From positions 1-31,069 of the IMG/VR virus record IMGVR_UViG_3300043419_000747: a stretch of 31,069 nt of DNA; one strand, 5' to 3'. This DNA comes from a virus. A program made the position numbers and the translations under genes. Positions 1 through 8,938 of the stretch are shown one piece after another; position 1 is the first letter of the stretch, and every line of letters begins with the position of its first letter. The notes beneath the pieces are model-generated. The model ran no database searches and was not told the origin of the DNA. It saw nothing but the letters and a program-made list of their open reading frames with translations.

Positions 1-203
1 GTTCCGAGAGGCGCAAAATCGCAGCTTGGAGCCTCGAAAGTGATGTTATCAACGAGCTTTCTCACAACTTGCTTGTAATCGATATTTTCCTTAACGGTTA
101 CATGCTGTAATGATTCGTTCGCCAAAAACGCGGCTTTAATATACTGTCCCGCCGCCTGTCCCGCGAATGTGCTCGCTGGGTTAATTGTTACGTTTGTTGC
201 CAT
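1..203 (-). CDS. Major capsid protein, N-terminal part (cut by window edge)
   Basis: This is the first 67 or so codons of the capsid gene whose complete copy lies at 29506-30411. The start codon is at 201-203 and the reading runs off the left edge. All of the roughly 19 base differences from the right-hand copy that I checked are silent, including changes in Gln-Val-Val-Arg-Lys-Leu-Val and Ala-Pro-Ser-Cys codons. The protein is therefore unchanged while about 9% of the bases differ. That is the pattern of a functional gene under strong purifying selection sampled from two related strains, not of sequencing error. It is the continuation of the right-end gene once the circle is closed. Confidence 0.9.
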   Translation of the reverse strand, partial: MATNVTINPASTFAGQAAGQYIKAAFLANESLQHVTVKENIDYKQVVRKLVDNITFEAPSCDFAPLG

Positions 204-214
204 TTTAAAATAAA

Positions 215-817
215 TTATTTAATGTTTTCGATATTTTTTAAAATTCTCTCTTTCAATGTCATTTGTGAAAACGCCTTTTCTTTTTTGTCGGCGCCCATTG
301 CAACGCGCTTCACTTCTTTAACCGAAGCCGCGGCGGGTTGCTTTTTGAGTGAGCTCAATTCTGTTTTGGTGTTTTTCAAAACCGACGAAAGTTGTTCGAT
401 TTTATCCTCAGCGGTTGTAAGCTCAGCGCTCAGGGTTGCGTTCTGGCCCTCGAGTGAAGCCACACGCTCTGTCAACTTTTCAATGGCGCCCAACAAATCT
501 TCGGAACTCATTTCGGTTTCCTCTAATTCTGGGAGGCCCATTTCGGCAACCATACCCATTTCGTTAACATCGATAAACTCGCCAGTCTCGAGCTCGTAAC
601 GGCCCTGGGCGGCTGAAACTTTATTTCCTTCCTCGTCCTTAGTGTAAACATCGACGCCAATAGCAAAAGCCGGAGCGCTTGTATAAATTGGCGTTCCGTC
701 CTTCAATTTACCCTCTGTTTCTAGGTTAACCTCAGTTTCTAAATTGATTCCGTAGGCTTTCGGATCAACGGCGAACTTTTCAAAAATCGCCTTTATTGAA
801 TTTTTCAAACTTGACAT
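215..817 (-). CDS. Head scaffolding-like protein (left copy)
   Basis: A 200-residue acidic protein lying 11 bases upstream of the capsid start and downstream of the prohead protease, the usual place for a scaffold. The N-terminal 85 residues form a compact, probably beta-rich part containing DGTPIYTSAPAF and GRYELETGEF. Residues about 100-160 are heptad-like (EKLTERVASLEGQNATLSAE) and should form a coiled coil. The C-terminus is basic (ILKNIENIK), as in scaffolds that bind the capsid inner face. Scaffolds fill the procapsid and are removed by the protease. It differs from the right-end copy at only two residues (Thr versus Ile and Ser versus Pro near positions 58 and 66). Assignment rests on position and architecture; a minor head protein is the alternative. 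Confidence 0.7.
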   Translation of the reverse strand: MSSLKNSIKAIFEKFAVDPKAYGINLETEVNLETEGKLKDGTPIYTSAPAFAIGVDVYTKDEEGNKVSAAQGRYELETGEFIDVNEMGMVAEMGLPELEETEMSSEDLLGAIEKLTERVASLEGQNATLSAELTTAEDKIEQLSSVLKNTKTELSSLKKQPAAASVKEVKRVAMGADKKEKAFSQMTLKERILKNIENIK

Positions 818-871
818 TTTGCGAATTATTTACAGAAAAAACGGAATGGCTAAAAATTTCCCTTTTTCAAC

Positions 872-895
872 AAAAAAGCCCCCACGTTTGGAGGC
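872..895 (-). terminator. Intrinsic terminator after the protease gene
   Basis: Read on the minus strand, a 7-bp stem (GCCTCCA with TGGGGGC, one G-U pair) closes a 4-base loop and is followed by six T residues. It lies between the protease stop (939) and the scaffold start (817), so it could trim read-through between protease and the more strongly needed scaffold and capsid genes. Confidence 0.7.
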
Positions 896-938
896 TCTTT
901 TGCTCATAAACAATAAACACAAGACTAAAACCAAATCA

Positions 939-1523
939 CTATTTTAACGACTCTAATAAACCCGTAATTTCTCGCAGTATTTCATCCTCGTAATTGGCCG
1001 CCGTCATATTAACGGCCATTTCGTTAAAATGTCCCTCGATCGAAAAACCTTTTACTAACCCGTCTTTTACTTCCTTCCAAATTTCGTCGTCGGTAATGTT
1101 CAACCCCACAACCCAGGAACCAACCGGAGCGTTTAACCCGAAATGATAAGCCTTGTCCTTTTCGCCCTCAATAATCCAACTTTCCACAACCGGACAACCC
1201 ATTACCGAAAATTCGTGCTCGAGGGTTGTGTTATGCTGGAGGTTTTTTTTCAAGTATAAATGAGCACATTTCGTAACAACCTCAGGTTCGAAATAAATGT
1301 AATAATCCTCGCCTGTGTTTTTATCGATCCGTAAAATATATTTATTCGGAATAAGAGCCGGGCCGTAAACCATGCGACGTTCTTTATTTACGCTCGCGAG
1401 TTTAACCTCATTCAACGCAATAAAATTTTCCTCGATCGCTGGAAACTCAACGAGTGAAATAGCGCCAACCCCCAATTTCCCGGTTTCGTCAATAACACAT
1501 TTTACAATTTTCTTTTTTTCCAT
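939..1523 (-). CDS. XkdF-like prohead serine protease
   Basis: A 194-residue protein. Its second half contains GSWVVGLNITDDEIWKEVKD followed by LVKGFSIEGHF, which I recognise as the core of the XkdF-type putative phage serine protease family. That family processes scaffold and capsid during head maturation. The middle holds an EHEFSVMGCPVVESWI stretch, also typical of the family. The N-terminus begins MEKKKIVKCVIDE, after an A-rich leader without a Shine-Dalgarno. The gene sits directly upstream of scaffold and capsid on the same strand, as expected for a maturation protease. The catalytic residues cannot be fixed by eye; His and Ser in the HEFSV and FSIEGH segments are candidates. Confidence 0.8.
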   Translation of the reverse strand: MEKKKIVKCVIDETGKLGVGAISLVEFPAIEENFIALNEVKLASVNKERRMVYGPALIPNKYILRIDKNTGEDYYIYFEPEVVTKCAHLYLKKNLQHNTTLEHEFSVMGCPVVESWIIEGEKDKAYHFGLNAPVGSWVVGLNITDDEIWKEVKDGLVKGFSIEGHFNEMAVNMTAANYEDEILREITGLLESLK

Positions 1524-1577
1524 TTTTCTTTTATATTTGCGGCTCTCTCAAGTTCAAAAGAGTTTTGGTTTTGTTGG

Positions 1578-1601
1578 GCCCCTGAAACGTCGGGGGCTTT
1601 T
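1578..1601. other. GC-rich hairpin between tape measure and protease genes
   Basis: GCCCC at 1578-1582 can pair with GGGGC at 1593-1597 around a 10-base loop. A short T-run (TTTT) follows only in the plus-strand reading, while the genes here are on the minus strand. On the minus strand the hairpin is followed by CCAACAAAACC, a poor terminator tail. It may act as an RNA processing or stabilising structure; its role is not clear. Confidence 0.4.
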
Positions 1602-1605
1602 ACAT

Positions 1606-3699
1606 TTATAAACGGCTCAAATCCTGAATTCTCTCGCGGGCCTCCATTGCCGAGGCAACATCCGAAGCGAGAACATAAGTCTGGCGCGGCGTGGTATTTA
1701 TATTTTGCTGAGCAACGGCGAGCGGGTTAAATTGAGGAACGTTACCACCACCACCTCCAGAACCACCCGCAGCAAAGTTACCGCCACCTCCGCCACCTCC
1801 GCCGCCTCCAGCGCTCTCATATTTTTGCGACTTTATTTTAGCAATGTTCGCTAAACCAGCCGCAACAGCCGCGGCCGCCGCGATCGCACCGCGAACAACG
1901 GAGGTTGGATCACCGGGTATAACCTGAGAAGCGTAAGCCGCAACCCCGCTTTGATATGTTTGAACGGCCGCTAAACCAATTTGTAACGCCTTGTTACGCT
2001 CGAAGGAACGTTTACGCGCCGCCTCACTTTTACCAGAAAACGCCTCATTCAACGAGAGTAAAGCCGAAAGGCCGTCCGTTGTCGTTTTCGTGACCATTTC
2101 CGACGTTTTAACAAAACCGTCTAGTTTTTCCTGTTGGCTCTTTTCGTCGGCCGCTTTCTCGGCGTTTCTAAATTCCTGGTTTACGGCGGCAATGGCCTCG
2201 TTTTGTTGGCGTATTAACTCAGCCTCTAAAATTGCATTTTCGCCAATTACTAAAAATTTATTTTCGAATTCGGCGTTTATAGCGTCGATTTCTGTTTGCC
2301 TTTTGGCTTCATTCGCTGATAGCTTTCGTAATTCAATTTCCTGTTCAACCTGAAATAACAGATCGGCGTTTTTAATCCTTTCCTCGTTAGCCTTTAATTG
2401 GTTGGCTCGCTCGGCCTCGAGTAGTTTTAAATCGGCCGCTTCCTGGGCTGCGATTTCCTCAGCCGTAAATTTGTCGCGTATCGTTTGGCGATCTAAAAAC
2501 CTTTGTTCTTCTAATTGATTAACGAGATCTTGATTTTTTCCCGCCTTTTCAATTAACTGTTGGTATTTTAACTCGACTTGTCTTAGCTCGCGATCCTCAG
2601 CCGACAACGAATTTTGGTAACGAGTTTCCTCGGCTTGCTTAATCGCGTCGGTAACTTCGGCTTCGCGTTGTTTCTTTAATTCAGCTCGGCGCTGGGCTTC
2701 CTGAGCGGCCTTTTCGGCGGCGGCTTTTGCCGCGTCCTCGGCTTTTTTTGCGGCATCCTCGCGAACCTTTGCGATTTCCGAAGCTTCATTTTCAACCGCC
2801 TTAATTGAAATTTCAGTATTGGCAGCCCATAATTTTTGACGGGCGTCTATTTGCTCTTTTGTTAGAACAACGCCTTTCTTTTCGAGGGCGTTTATTTCGT
2901 TAATTAGTTTCTCGTTATCCGCAACCTGTTTTTCCTGAAACTGTTTGTTTACCGCGGCAACGTCGGCGCCTGTTTTTTGAGCGTTGGCAACGGCCAAACG
3001 TCGGGCGTTATCTAAAACCTTTTGTTTATCCTCGAGGTTTCCGATAGCGCTATCGATTGCATTTGCCGCGGCGACTGTCGTTAAACCTATCGCGTCTGTA
3101 AAACCTGTAATTGCATCTTTCACGAAACCAATAACATTTCCGATAGCCTCGAATGCTATTCCAACGCCCGGAATGATGTTCGCTAGTTTATCGAAATTTG
3201 TTACTATTAACGCGATTACGCCACCAATTAAAAAAATGGGGTTCGTTAATAACGCTTTCCCCAGGTTTAAAACAGATTTTGTAAAAGCTCCCGAACCCTC
3301 AGTCGCTCCAGAAAAGTTAAGCCCTTTAATGTTTTTCGCTAGCCCGTTAATGCTATCGGAGGCGCCCTCAAAATCTAGCGATCCGAGTCGGCTCTGTAAA
3401 TTCCTGAGGTTATTCCCAGCGCTCTCGAATGCCGGGCCCGCGTTGGCTCCGATTTCCTCGTTAAAATCTTTTTGGGCGTCTTTTAATTGCTCGAGCCTCG
3501 TTTTTAACGCTAGGTATTCGTCCGAGGTTTTGGGAAGCGTTGTCGTTTGGAGCTCATTTGTAAGCTCGCGAATTTGCGTTTTAAAATTCTTTGCTGCGTC
3601 GCCCGCCTTGTTAACCTGGTTCCCTAACTTGTCAATGTTAGTGATCGCCCCCTCGCTGTCGGCGGTTACGGTAATAAGTATGTTTGAATTCTCAGCCAT
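1606..3699 (-). CDS. Tail tape measure protein
   Basis: A 697-residue protein with a long helical, Ala/Glu/Lys/Gln-rich body (about residues 220-560, with runs such as AAEKAAQEAQRRAELKKQRE) and a hydrophobic stretch at about 153-168 (NPIFLIGGVIALIVTN). The Gly-rich C-terminal segment contains poly-Gly runs, followed by a conserved-looking tail (TYVLASDVASAMEARERI). Tape measures run inside the tail tube and set its length; at about 0.15 nm per residue this would suggest a tail near 105 nm. The N-terminus (MAENSNILITVTADSEGA) is of the kind I associate with Bacteroidota phage tape measures. It overlaps the small membrane gene upstream by 8 bases. In most siphophages the tape measure follows the chaperone; here two large tail genes and the neck gene lie between them. 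Confidence 0.88.
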   Translation of the reverse strand: MAENSNILITVTADSEGAITNIDKLGNQVNKAGDAAKNFKTQIRELTNELQTTTLPKTSDEYLALKTRLEQLKDAQKDFNEEIGANAGPAFESAGNNLRNLQSRLGSLDFEGASDSINGLAKNIKGLNFSGATEGSGAFTKSVLNLGKALLTNPIFLIGGVIALIVTNFDKLANIIPGVGIAFEAIGNVIGFVKDAITGFTDAIGLTTVAAANAIDSAIGNLEDKQKVLDNARRLAVANAQKTGADVAAVNKQFQEKQVADNEKLINEINALEKKGVVLTKEQIDARQKLWAANTEISIKAVENEASEIAKVREDAAKKAEDAAKAAAEKAAQEAQRRAELKKQREAEVTDAIKQAEETRYQNSLSAEDRELRQVELKYQQLIEKAGKNQDLVNQLEEQRFLDRQTIRDKFTAEEIAAQEAADLKLLEAERANQLKANEERIKNADLLFQVEQEIELRKLSANEAKRQTEIDAINAEFENKFLVIGENAILEAELIRQQNEAIAAVNQEFRNAEKAADEKSQQEKLDGFVKTSEMVTKTTTDGLSALLSLNEAFSGKSEAARKRSFERNKALQIGLAAVQTYQSGVAAYASQVIPGDPTSVVRGAIAAAAAVAAGLANIAKIKSQKYESAGGGGGGGGGGNFAAGGSGGGGGNVPQFNPLAVAQQNINTTPRQTYVLASDVASAMEARERIQDLSRL

Positions 3700-3871
3700 T
3701 GAACCATTTAAAAATTAAGTAAGCAACAAAACCCCACCAAAGAACAAACGAGCCGTATTTAAAGCCCCAAAATGCCCACAGCCTCACGCCATATAAACGG
3801 CGAGAGGGTTGTTTTACGCGAATGCCTAATTTTAAAAGGCTGAGGGCTGGGCTAATTGTATTTAATTTCAT
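3692..3871 (-). CDS. Small membrane protein, 59 residues
   Basis: The reading frame extends further upstream, but the start at 3871 is preferred because its ATG overlaps the TGA of the preceding tail gene in an ATGA junction, typical of coupled translation. The protein has a basic N-terminal half (KLGIRVKQPSRRLYGVRLWA) and a C-terminal hydrophobic, Trp-rich helix (SFVLWWGFVAYLIFKWF). It overlaps the tape measure start by 8 bases. A similar small membrane gene beside a tape measure could assist tail assembly or membrane passage, but I do not recognise the family and give no function. Confidence 0.65.
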   Translation of the reverse strand: MKLNTISPALSLLKLGIRVKQPSRRLYGVRLWAFWGFKYGSFVLWWGFVAYLIFKWFNG

Positions 3872-6800
3872 TTTCTGTATTGTGTATAGTTCAAACTCAA
3901 AACACATTGAACCGTTGAATAAGGGAAACCCGTTCCGGTTGCTGTAACTGAAAATCTATGGGTTCCACTAAACACGCCAACGCCTGGAGTTATTATCAAC
4001 CCGGTTAAATTGTTTGTCGTGTTTAAAACGGTAATGGCACTCGCTGAGGCAACGCCTCCAATCTTTTCGAGGTAAACATTGAAAACGGCCGTGTAATGTT
4101 CGTCGCTGTTTGGATCGTAAACCGTCAAATTACCGATAACGTTCCACGTTGTATCGTCTGGCAGCGAGAGCCATTTGCTATCGATTCCCTCAGTTGTTAA
4201 ATAAATTGTATCGCCGGAGGCCGATAATCCGTCTTTCGAATGCTGAATAATTACGCCCCATTGGCTCGCGCCCTGAGTGTTCGCCGGGTTGTCGGAAACA
4301 TACCCGCCGCCCAGGTGCAAACCTGGAACCGTCGAAACAACCGATTTCCCTAACAAGGCCGCGCCCCTTTGCTCGCCAATTAACTCGAGATTTTCGCCGA
4401 TCGCCAACGTTGGGTTATTGTTTTCGTCAACGTTTATAGTACGGCCCGCGGTTACGCTATTAATGTTGCCCGCCACGTTTACATTGGTTCCTGTAATGAG
4501 CTGTTTGGTTTGTAACTGAAAAGGGTTATTAATTCCGTTGTAATAAATTCCCTCGGTTATAAAACCCTGTAATATATCCGGCGGCTGAATTCCCGAACAT
4601 TCATTAGTTACCGAATTCCACGTATAACCGTAACGCTCGCAACAGGTTTGATTTCCTGGAGCCGGATCGCCGTTAGCGTCAACGAATAAAACCACGTCGT
4701 TAGTGTCGAGGCCAACGGGCGTAACCTCGCAGTCTGGAATCGGAGTAACTATTTTCAACAGTTTTACTTTCGTGCTCTCAAAAGCTCCGTATTTATAATC
4801 GGAAATTTCGAGGATCCTCCAGTAAGAATCTTTAATAAAAATTTTGGCTGCAAAATCCACGGGCGTTATATCTGTGATATCGATCGTAAAAAACGCCTCC
4901 ATTATTCGAGCGTCGGGCGAATAAATTTCATTTAAGTAATCGCGCCAGTATAAATTGAAAAGAGTAAAAAACGGTTTCGAGGTAACATTGAATAAAGGAA
5001 CCTCAGGCGCCCAGTTTAAATCGAAATCGGAAACCGTCGGGATCATTGCGCTGTAATGGCTCAAAGCTGGAGCGTAATAACTGCCAAAGGTTCCGTTTTG
5101 CTCCATTTGCTGAATGAAAACAGTATGTGAGAAAAACAAGGCTCGAGGGCCTGGAGCTATAAACGAGCCATTTGTATCTAAAAATTTCGGAATGATTGCC
5201 GAGCTACTCGCTGAAACAAATTGACTCGGCGTTGACTGAGTTACTAGTTTAACGTCTAGTTTACCCGTTGCGAATTGCGTCTGTTCAATGTCTGGGTTAA
5301 CCGTATAACCCTCAATTTTTAAATCGCCATAACTACGCCCCGCATTTACATAAAGTTTACTAGCCCCGTCGCTTCCGGCCGTATAACTAAAATACATTTC
5401 GGCCTTTTGAATATCGGCAGTTGAATATAAAACAACATCCTTTCCTAAGTCTAATTTATTCGTCCAGTCATAAGTATTCCCGGAACCTATAAACTCGCTC
5501 ATTGTTTTAAAAATTAAACGCTTTGGCAAACTCGGGTGAGCAACAACCGCGAGGTTGAACATTTTAATTACGTCGTTCACGAAATCAATTTGCTTCATGT
5601 CCGGAGCGTTCGCGCTCCAGTCAACGCCTAAGCCTGTAAATAAGTTGACGGCCGTAACTATCCAACGGGTGCCATAAACCCCAGAGCCGACAATTCGAAG
5701 CGGGTTTGTAATTAAACCCGGAACTGGAGGGCAACGAAAACGCACCCTCAATTTGTCGCCCGTGTAACCTTGAAAGTTTGTAATGTTTATTAAATAAGTG
5801 AGCCCCAGAGAGTCGTTTTGTACGGCGGTTACATTACACACTCCAACATAAGTATTAACGCCCGTAACCGTGTTATCCAAATAAACCTCTATAATTTGGT
5901 TTTGAGCGGAGGTAACAGGGAATCCGGTTCCGATTACATCCAGAACCACACGAATTTGAAAGCTATAAAGCCCCGGGGCCGAAATTAAATACTCGCTAGT
6001 TGAATTGAGCCAGTAACCCCCCGGGTTCGAAATTGTGGTTGTTGGCGTCATAACAACGTTACCAATGAACAAACCTCCCGGAATAATCGGCTGGCCGATC
6101 GGAGCGTTATTCGTTAGGCGAGCCTGAAACGTTCGGTTAATAGTTGGGTTCGTTGTAACCTTTATGTCGATCGAATTGAGCCACGGCATCCAAACCGAAT
6201 CGAGCGTGTTAATCAAATCGTCAGCGTCATAAGTCCAACCCGCTTCAGTAACAATTTTGTTGAAAATGTAACTCCATTTAAGAGCTGGAGTAAAGTCGCC
6301 CGCGAAAATTTGTCCTTCAAAATCTCGGCCGCTCGCAGTATTCCATTGCTGCCCACGGTCGCACATTGCGAAAATGAAATCCAACGCCCCGGTTTCGGCG
6401 CTCTCGATAGTGCTAAAGTCAACAGTCGTAACTAAATCAACGTTTAAATCCTTCAGTTTTTTTGCGCCAATATCTCTAGCCAGATCGGAGGTTTTTCCAA
6501 AGAAAGTAACGTCGTAATCCGTCAATAAATCGCGCTGGCTAATTACTTTGTTCAGCTTCAAATAACCCTCAATAATAGGAATGTTATCGACGGCGATTTG
6601 AGCCGGAAGGCGATACAAAAAAAAGTTATCGAGCTTTGAGTAATTAGGGTTTAAAAGAGCCTCGAAAACTCGTTGGTTGTTTCCCGTGTTTGGAATTCGA
6701 AACTGGCGCGTAAAAGGCGATCGCGTTTCTAGAGCGCTCAGGTCGGTAAACGTCCAGGTTTGGGCAATAGATTCGTTTTCGTATAAATCGAGAGGGCTCG

Positions 6801-7104
6801 AGTTAACTACATTGTCCACATAGTAACCGCCATTACTATTTCTAAAATCAAAAAATAGAATTGTATCGAAATTAATAACCGCCTGAGTTGGCCCGGGAAC
6901 GTATGGGTCAATGGATGCGATTCCGATATTTTGACTCTGGCCGAGGTTGTTAAAAAGCTCAATGCTGTCGAGGCTTGCTAACTCGCTGTAATAGTCAACT
7001 ATTATTCGAAGCGATCCGGCACCGCCGTAACTCGTGTCGTTCGACTGGCTTAAAATCTTTTGACTTGTTACCGTTTGGACGGTTAATTGTGTTTCGTTTA
7101 TCAT
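3868..7104 (-). CDS. Large tail tip / baseplate-like protein
   Basis: A 1,078-residue structural protein. The N-terminal region contains TFTDLSALETRSPFTRQFRI followed by PNTGNNQRVFEALLNP, a pattern I recall from large tail proteins of Bacteroidota phages. Residues about 1-820 would be the tip or hub part. Near residue 830 a short Cys-rich insert (NQTCCERYGYTWNSVTNEC) precedes a Gly/Asn/Thr-rich beta section (VNVAGNINSVTAGRTINVDE) that resembles fibre or receptor-contact modules. The start overlaps the stop of the upstream gene by one base (TAATG), and the 3' end overlaps the next start (ATGA). It is likely a tail-tip component contributing to host contact; the exact role, hub versus fibre, is not resolved. 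Confidence 0.65.
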   Translation of the reverse strand: MINETQLTVQTVTSQKILSQSNDTSYGGAGSLRIIVDYYSELASLDSIELFNNLGQSQNIGIASIDPYVPGPTQAVINFDTILFFDFRNSNGGYYVDNVVNSSPLDLYENESIAQTWTFTDLSALETRSPFTRQFRIPNTGNNQRVFEALLNPNYSKLDNFFLYRLPAQIAVDNIPIIEGYLKLNKVISQRDLLTDYDVTFFGKTSDLARDIGAKKLKDLNVDLVTTVDFSTIESAETGALDFIFAMCDRGQQWNTASGRDFEGQIFAGDFTPALKWSYIFNKIVTEAGWTYDADDLINTLDSVWMPWLNSIDIKVTTNPTINRTFQARLTNNAPIGQPIIPGGLFIGNVVMTPTTTISNPGGYWLNSTSEYLISAPGLYSFQIRVVLDVIGTGFPVTSAQNQIIEVYLDNTVTGVNTYVGVCNVTAVQNDSLGLTYLINITNFQGYTGDKLRVRFRCPPVPGLITNPLRIVGSGVYGTRWIVTAVNLFTGLGVDWSANAPDMKQIDFVNDVIKMFNLAVVAHPSLPKRLIFKTMSEFIGSGNTYDWTNKLDLGKDVVLYSTADIQKAEMYFSYTAGSDGASKLYVNAGRSYGDLKIEGYTVNPDIEQTQFATGKLDVKLVTQSTPSQFVSASSSAIIPKFLDTNGSFIAPGPRALFFSHTVFIQQMEQNGTFGSYYAPALSHYSAMIPTVSDFDLNWAPEVPLFNVTSKPFFTLFNLYWRDYLNEIYSPDARIMEAFFTIDITDITPVDFAAKIFIKDSYWRILEISDYKYGAFESTKVKLLKIVTPIPDCEVTPVGLDTNDVVLFVDANGDPAPGNQTCCERYGYTWNSVTNECSGIQPPDILQGFITEGIYYNGINNPFQLQTKQLITGTNVNVAGNINSVTAGRTINVDENNNPTLAIGENLELIGEQRGAALLGKSVVSTVPGLHLGGGYVSDNPANTQGASQWGVIIQHSKDGLSASGDTIYLTTEGIDSKWLSLPDDTTWNVIGNLTVYDPNSDEHYTAVFNVYLEKIGGVASASAITVLNTTNNLTGLIITPGVGVFSGTHRFSVTATGTGFPYSTVQCVLSLNYTQYRK

Positions 7105-8402
7105 TAGCTCCAGTAATCTTGAGAGTAAGCGATTTTTAACGTGAGGTTGTATTTTTTGCCCAACCTCTCGCGGCGCGCTATGTATGTTGACTCCGCGACG
7201 TTAACGGGCGTTTGGGTTCCGTCGGCGTTTATAATTTGAACTTGGTTCGAAACCAACAAGCCTTTTAAATACTCGAATTCCCCCTCCTGTAACCAATCGC
7301 TGTTTATAGTGATAATCTTGTCAACAATACTCTGGCGGTCGGTTAATTGCCTCGAGCTCGAAATGTAATTGTTAGGCAAAACCTGGCGAAACTGACGGCG
7401 CTCGATCGTGTAACTGTCCTCGTTTTTCTTTGTAAAATTTTGATACTCCCAACCGACTCGAGAGCCAACCCAAGCCAACCGCACTAGATCAAATCGGCAA
7501 TCATTTAACCCGAATTTTTCGGCGTTAAAAAACACATAAGGAACCGAAACTTTGTCACCCGCACTATTAGTAAAGTAAAAAATGTAATGAGTCCAAAGAG
7601 GATAATCCGAAGGCCGAGGAATGCCAATAGTGTTATATTGCAAGTTTCCCGGATAAATTCGAACACCCTCCATTTGTGAATTGGCGTCTAAATAACTAGT
7701 AAATTCAATGGGAGAGGGATCCTCTCCATTAAAAAATTCTATGACATAATCAGTGGCCTCATTCGCTGTTAATAGGTTGTTTCTCGGGCAACACATTAAC
7801 ATTCCGTAATCATTGCTAAAGGCCGGAATATAAACGGCGTTGGCTTGAATTAACGGAGTGTAAGTCGAAGCGAAAGGCCAGACATAAGTATTCGTTTTTC
7901 GATCGCTCCAGGCGTAACTACTCGAATTTTCTAAAGAAAATGAAACAGATGGAATTCCATTGTTTATGTTGGGACGGTATCCATTCGAGGGTTGGTAATA
8001 GGCGTTTAAAACTGTGGTTCCTTCAGTAAAACCAACTCCCGGATTTAAAGTTAACACGCCGTCAACTAGCCACCATTCGGTAAAATTTACCGTGTATCTT
8101 CGAAAACCGTTACCCTCTGGCTCGCTGTAAAGTGTGTTGCCGCTTCCGTAGGCGTCGGAATGAAGATCATTAACACCCTCGAAATTCCGCAAGTTAACGA
8201 GCGGCGACAAATCGAAATACAGTTTACCGTCGGCGAAATTCGGGCTGTAATAAAATAAGTATTGTTGAGAGGTTGCCACATCTGTAACTCTCACCCCATA
8301 CTTAAACCCGTCCTGAACAACGTTCGTTGAGAGAACGATGTATAAAAGCTTTTGGCCTCGAGGCGTCAAATCGTAGGGCCCCTCATCTAAAAATATCGCC
8401 AT
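7104..8402 (-). CDS. Putative tail structural protein
   Basis: A 432-residue protein rich in Tyr, Asn, Ser and Phe with alternating beta-like segments (KLYFDLSPLVNLRNF; RRYTVNFTEWWLVDG). It has no signal peptide or membrane segment. Its C-terminal part contains DRQSIVDKIITINSDWLQE and an acidic-to-basic finish (KYNLTLKIAYSQDYWS). It lies just after the gp10-like neck gene and is joined to the next tail gene by a TAATG junction, so it is almost certainly a virion component. By position next to the large tip protein it could be a distal-tail-like protein, but I cannot recognise a Dit fold by eye. The unusual Cys-Cys at MLMCCPRNN is notable. Confidence 0.55.
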   Translation of the reverse strand: MAIFLDEGPYDLTPRGQKLLYIVLSTNVVQDGFKYGVRVTDVATSQQYLFYYSPNFADGKLYFDLSPLVNLRNFEGVNDLHSDAYGSGNTLYSEPEGNGFRRYTVNFTEWWLVDGVLTLNPGVGFTEGTTVLNAYYQPSNGYRPNINNGIPSVSFSLENSSSYAWSDRKTNTYVWPFASTYTPLIQANAVYIPAFSNDYGMLMCCPRNNLLTANEATDYVIEFFNGEDPSPIEFTSYLDANSQMEGVRIYPGNLQYNTIGIPRPSDYPLWTHYIFYFTNSAGDKVSVPYVFFNAEKFGLNDCRFDLVRLAWVGSRVGWEYQNFTKKNEDSYTIERRQFRQVLPNNYISSSRQLTDRQSIVDKIITINSDWLQEGEFEYLKGLLVSNQVQIINADGTQTPVNVAESTYIARRERLGKKYNLTLKIAYSQDYWS

Positions 8403-8404
8403 TT

Positions 8405-8938
8405 TTACTGAATGTATTTATCCGCTTTTAACCGGAGTTGTTTTAAAATTTCGCGCGTGTAAAATTCTCTAAATTCCTTCCCGCTCTTTCTCAATTCTGT
8501 CTGGAGGGCGTCCCTCATATAATAAACGCCAACGATACCTCTTTTACCGATACTCTTTGCCATTCGGCGAGCTAAACGCTGGTTATCCTCAATACTACCG
8601 TCGCCATTCGAGAATAAACCTTTACGCTCCATCCAGGCGTAAATTGGCCCAACTGGAGGCCATGTTTTCGGGTTGTCATTCGGGCGCCTTCCTTTCTCGA
8701 TTACATCGGCGTAATTGCGCGTTAGGGTATCATTCTCAGGAACGCCAAACCATTGAATAATTTTCGGCCCTCGTTTAAAATAATTGTAAGTTAATTTGTC
8801 CCGGAGGTTTCCCGTATCAACGCGGTTAACAGAACGGCCCCGAATCGTTCGGCGTTTCCTGAGGTTGGCCTGAGCGGTTTTAATGACGCGATTTCCAAAG
8901 GCGTCTAAAAGCTCTCTATTTTCAGCGAGTGAAGCCAT
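8405..8938 (-). CDS. HK97 gp10-like neck / head-tail joining protein
   Basis: A 177-residue basic protein. The central part RNYADVIEKGRRPNDNP and the following WMERKGLF resemble the HK97 gp10-like tail-completion family, in which a conserved Tyr-Ala-x-x-x-Glu-x-Gly motif precedes a Pro-rich turn. The N-terminal helix (IKTAQANLRKRRT) and C-terminal helices (REFYTREILKQLRLKADKYI) are also typical. These proteins sit at the neck and connect the head adaptor to the tail. The start shares one base with the stop of the upstream fibre-fusion gene (TAATG). In most phages this gene lies between the capsid and tail-tube genes; here it sits far from the capsid along the transcript. Confidence 0.7.
   Translation of the reverse strand: MASLAENRELLDAFGNRVIKTAQANLRKRRTIRGRSVNRVDTGNLRDKLTYNYFKRGPKIIQWFGVPENDTLTRNYADVIEKGRRPNDNPKTWPPVGPIYAWMERKGLFSNGDGSIEDNQRLARRMAKSIGKRGIVGVYYMRDALQTELRKSGKEFREFYTREILKQLRLKADKYIQ

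Larger units (their letters stand above)
1..861. repeat. Left copy of imperfect terminal direct repeat
   Basis: Bases 1-861 align without any indel to 30209-31069 (constant offset 30208). By eye I count about 40 substitutions, about 19 of them in the first 203 bases. The repeat covers the 5' part of the capsid gene, the whole scaffold gene and its upstream leader. It closes the contig into a 30,208 bp circle. The mismatches mean the ends are not a simple exact assembly overlap. Confidence 0.95.

Noticed and set aside
1532-1539. TATATTTG, matching the -7 promoter form, on the plus strand between tape measure and protease genes
   Set aside because: No TTTG lies about 21 bases upstream and there is no plus-strand gene downstream; probably chance in an A/T-rich leader.
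2984-3718. Long plus-strand frame of 244 codons opposite the tape measure
   Set aside because: It is antisense to the well-supported tape measure and has the Ala/Ser/Pro-rich composition of a shadow frame. No leader, neighbour or domain supports it.
4277-4519. Plus-strand frame of 80 codons opposite the large tail protein
   Set aside because: It is antisense within a continuous 1,078-codon gene and shows no independent features.
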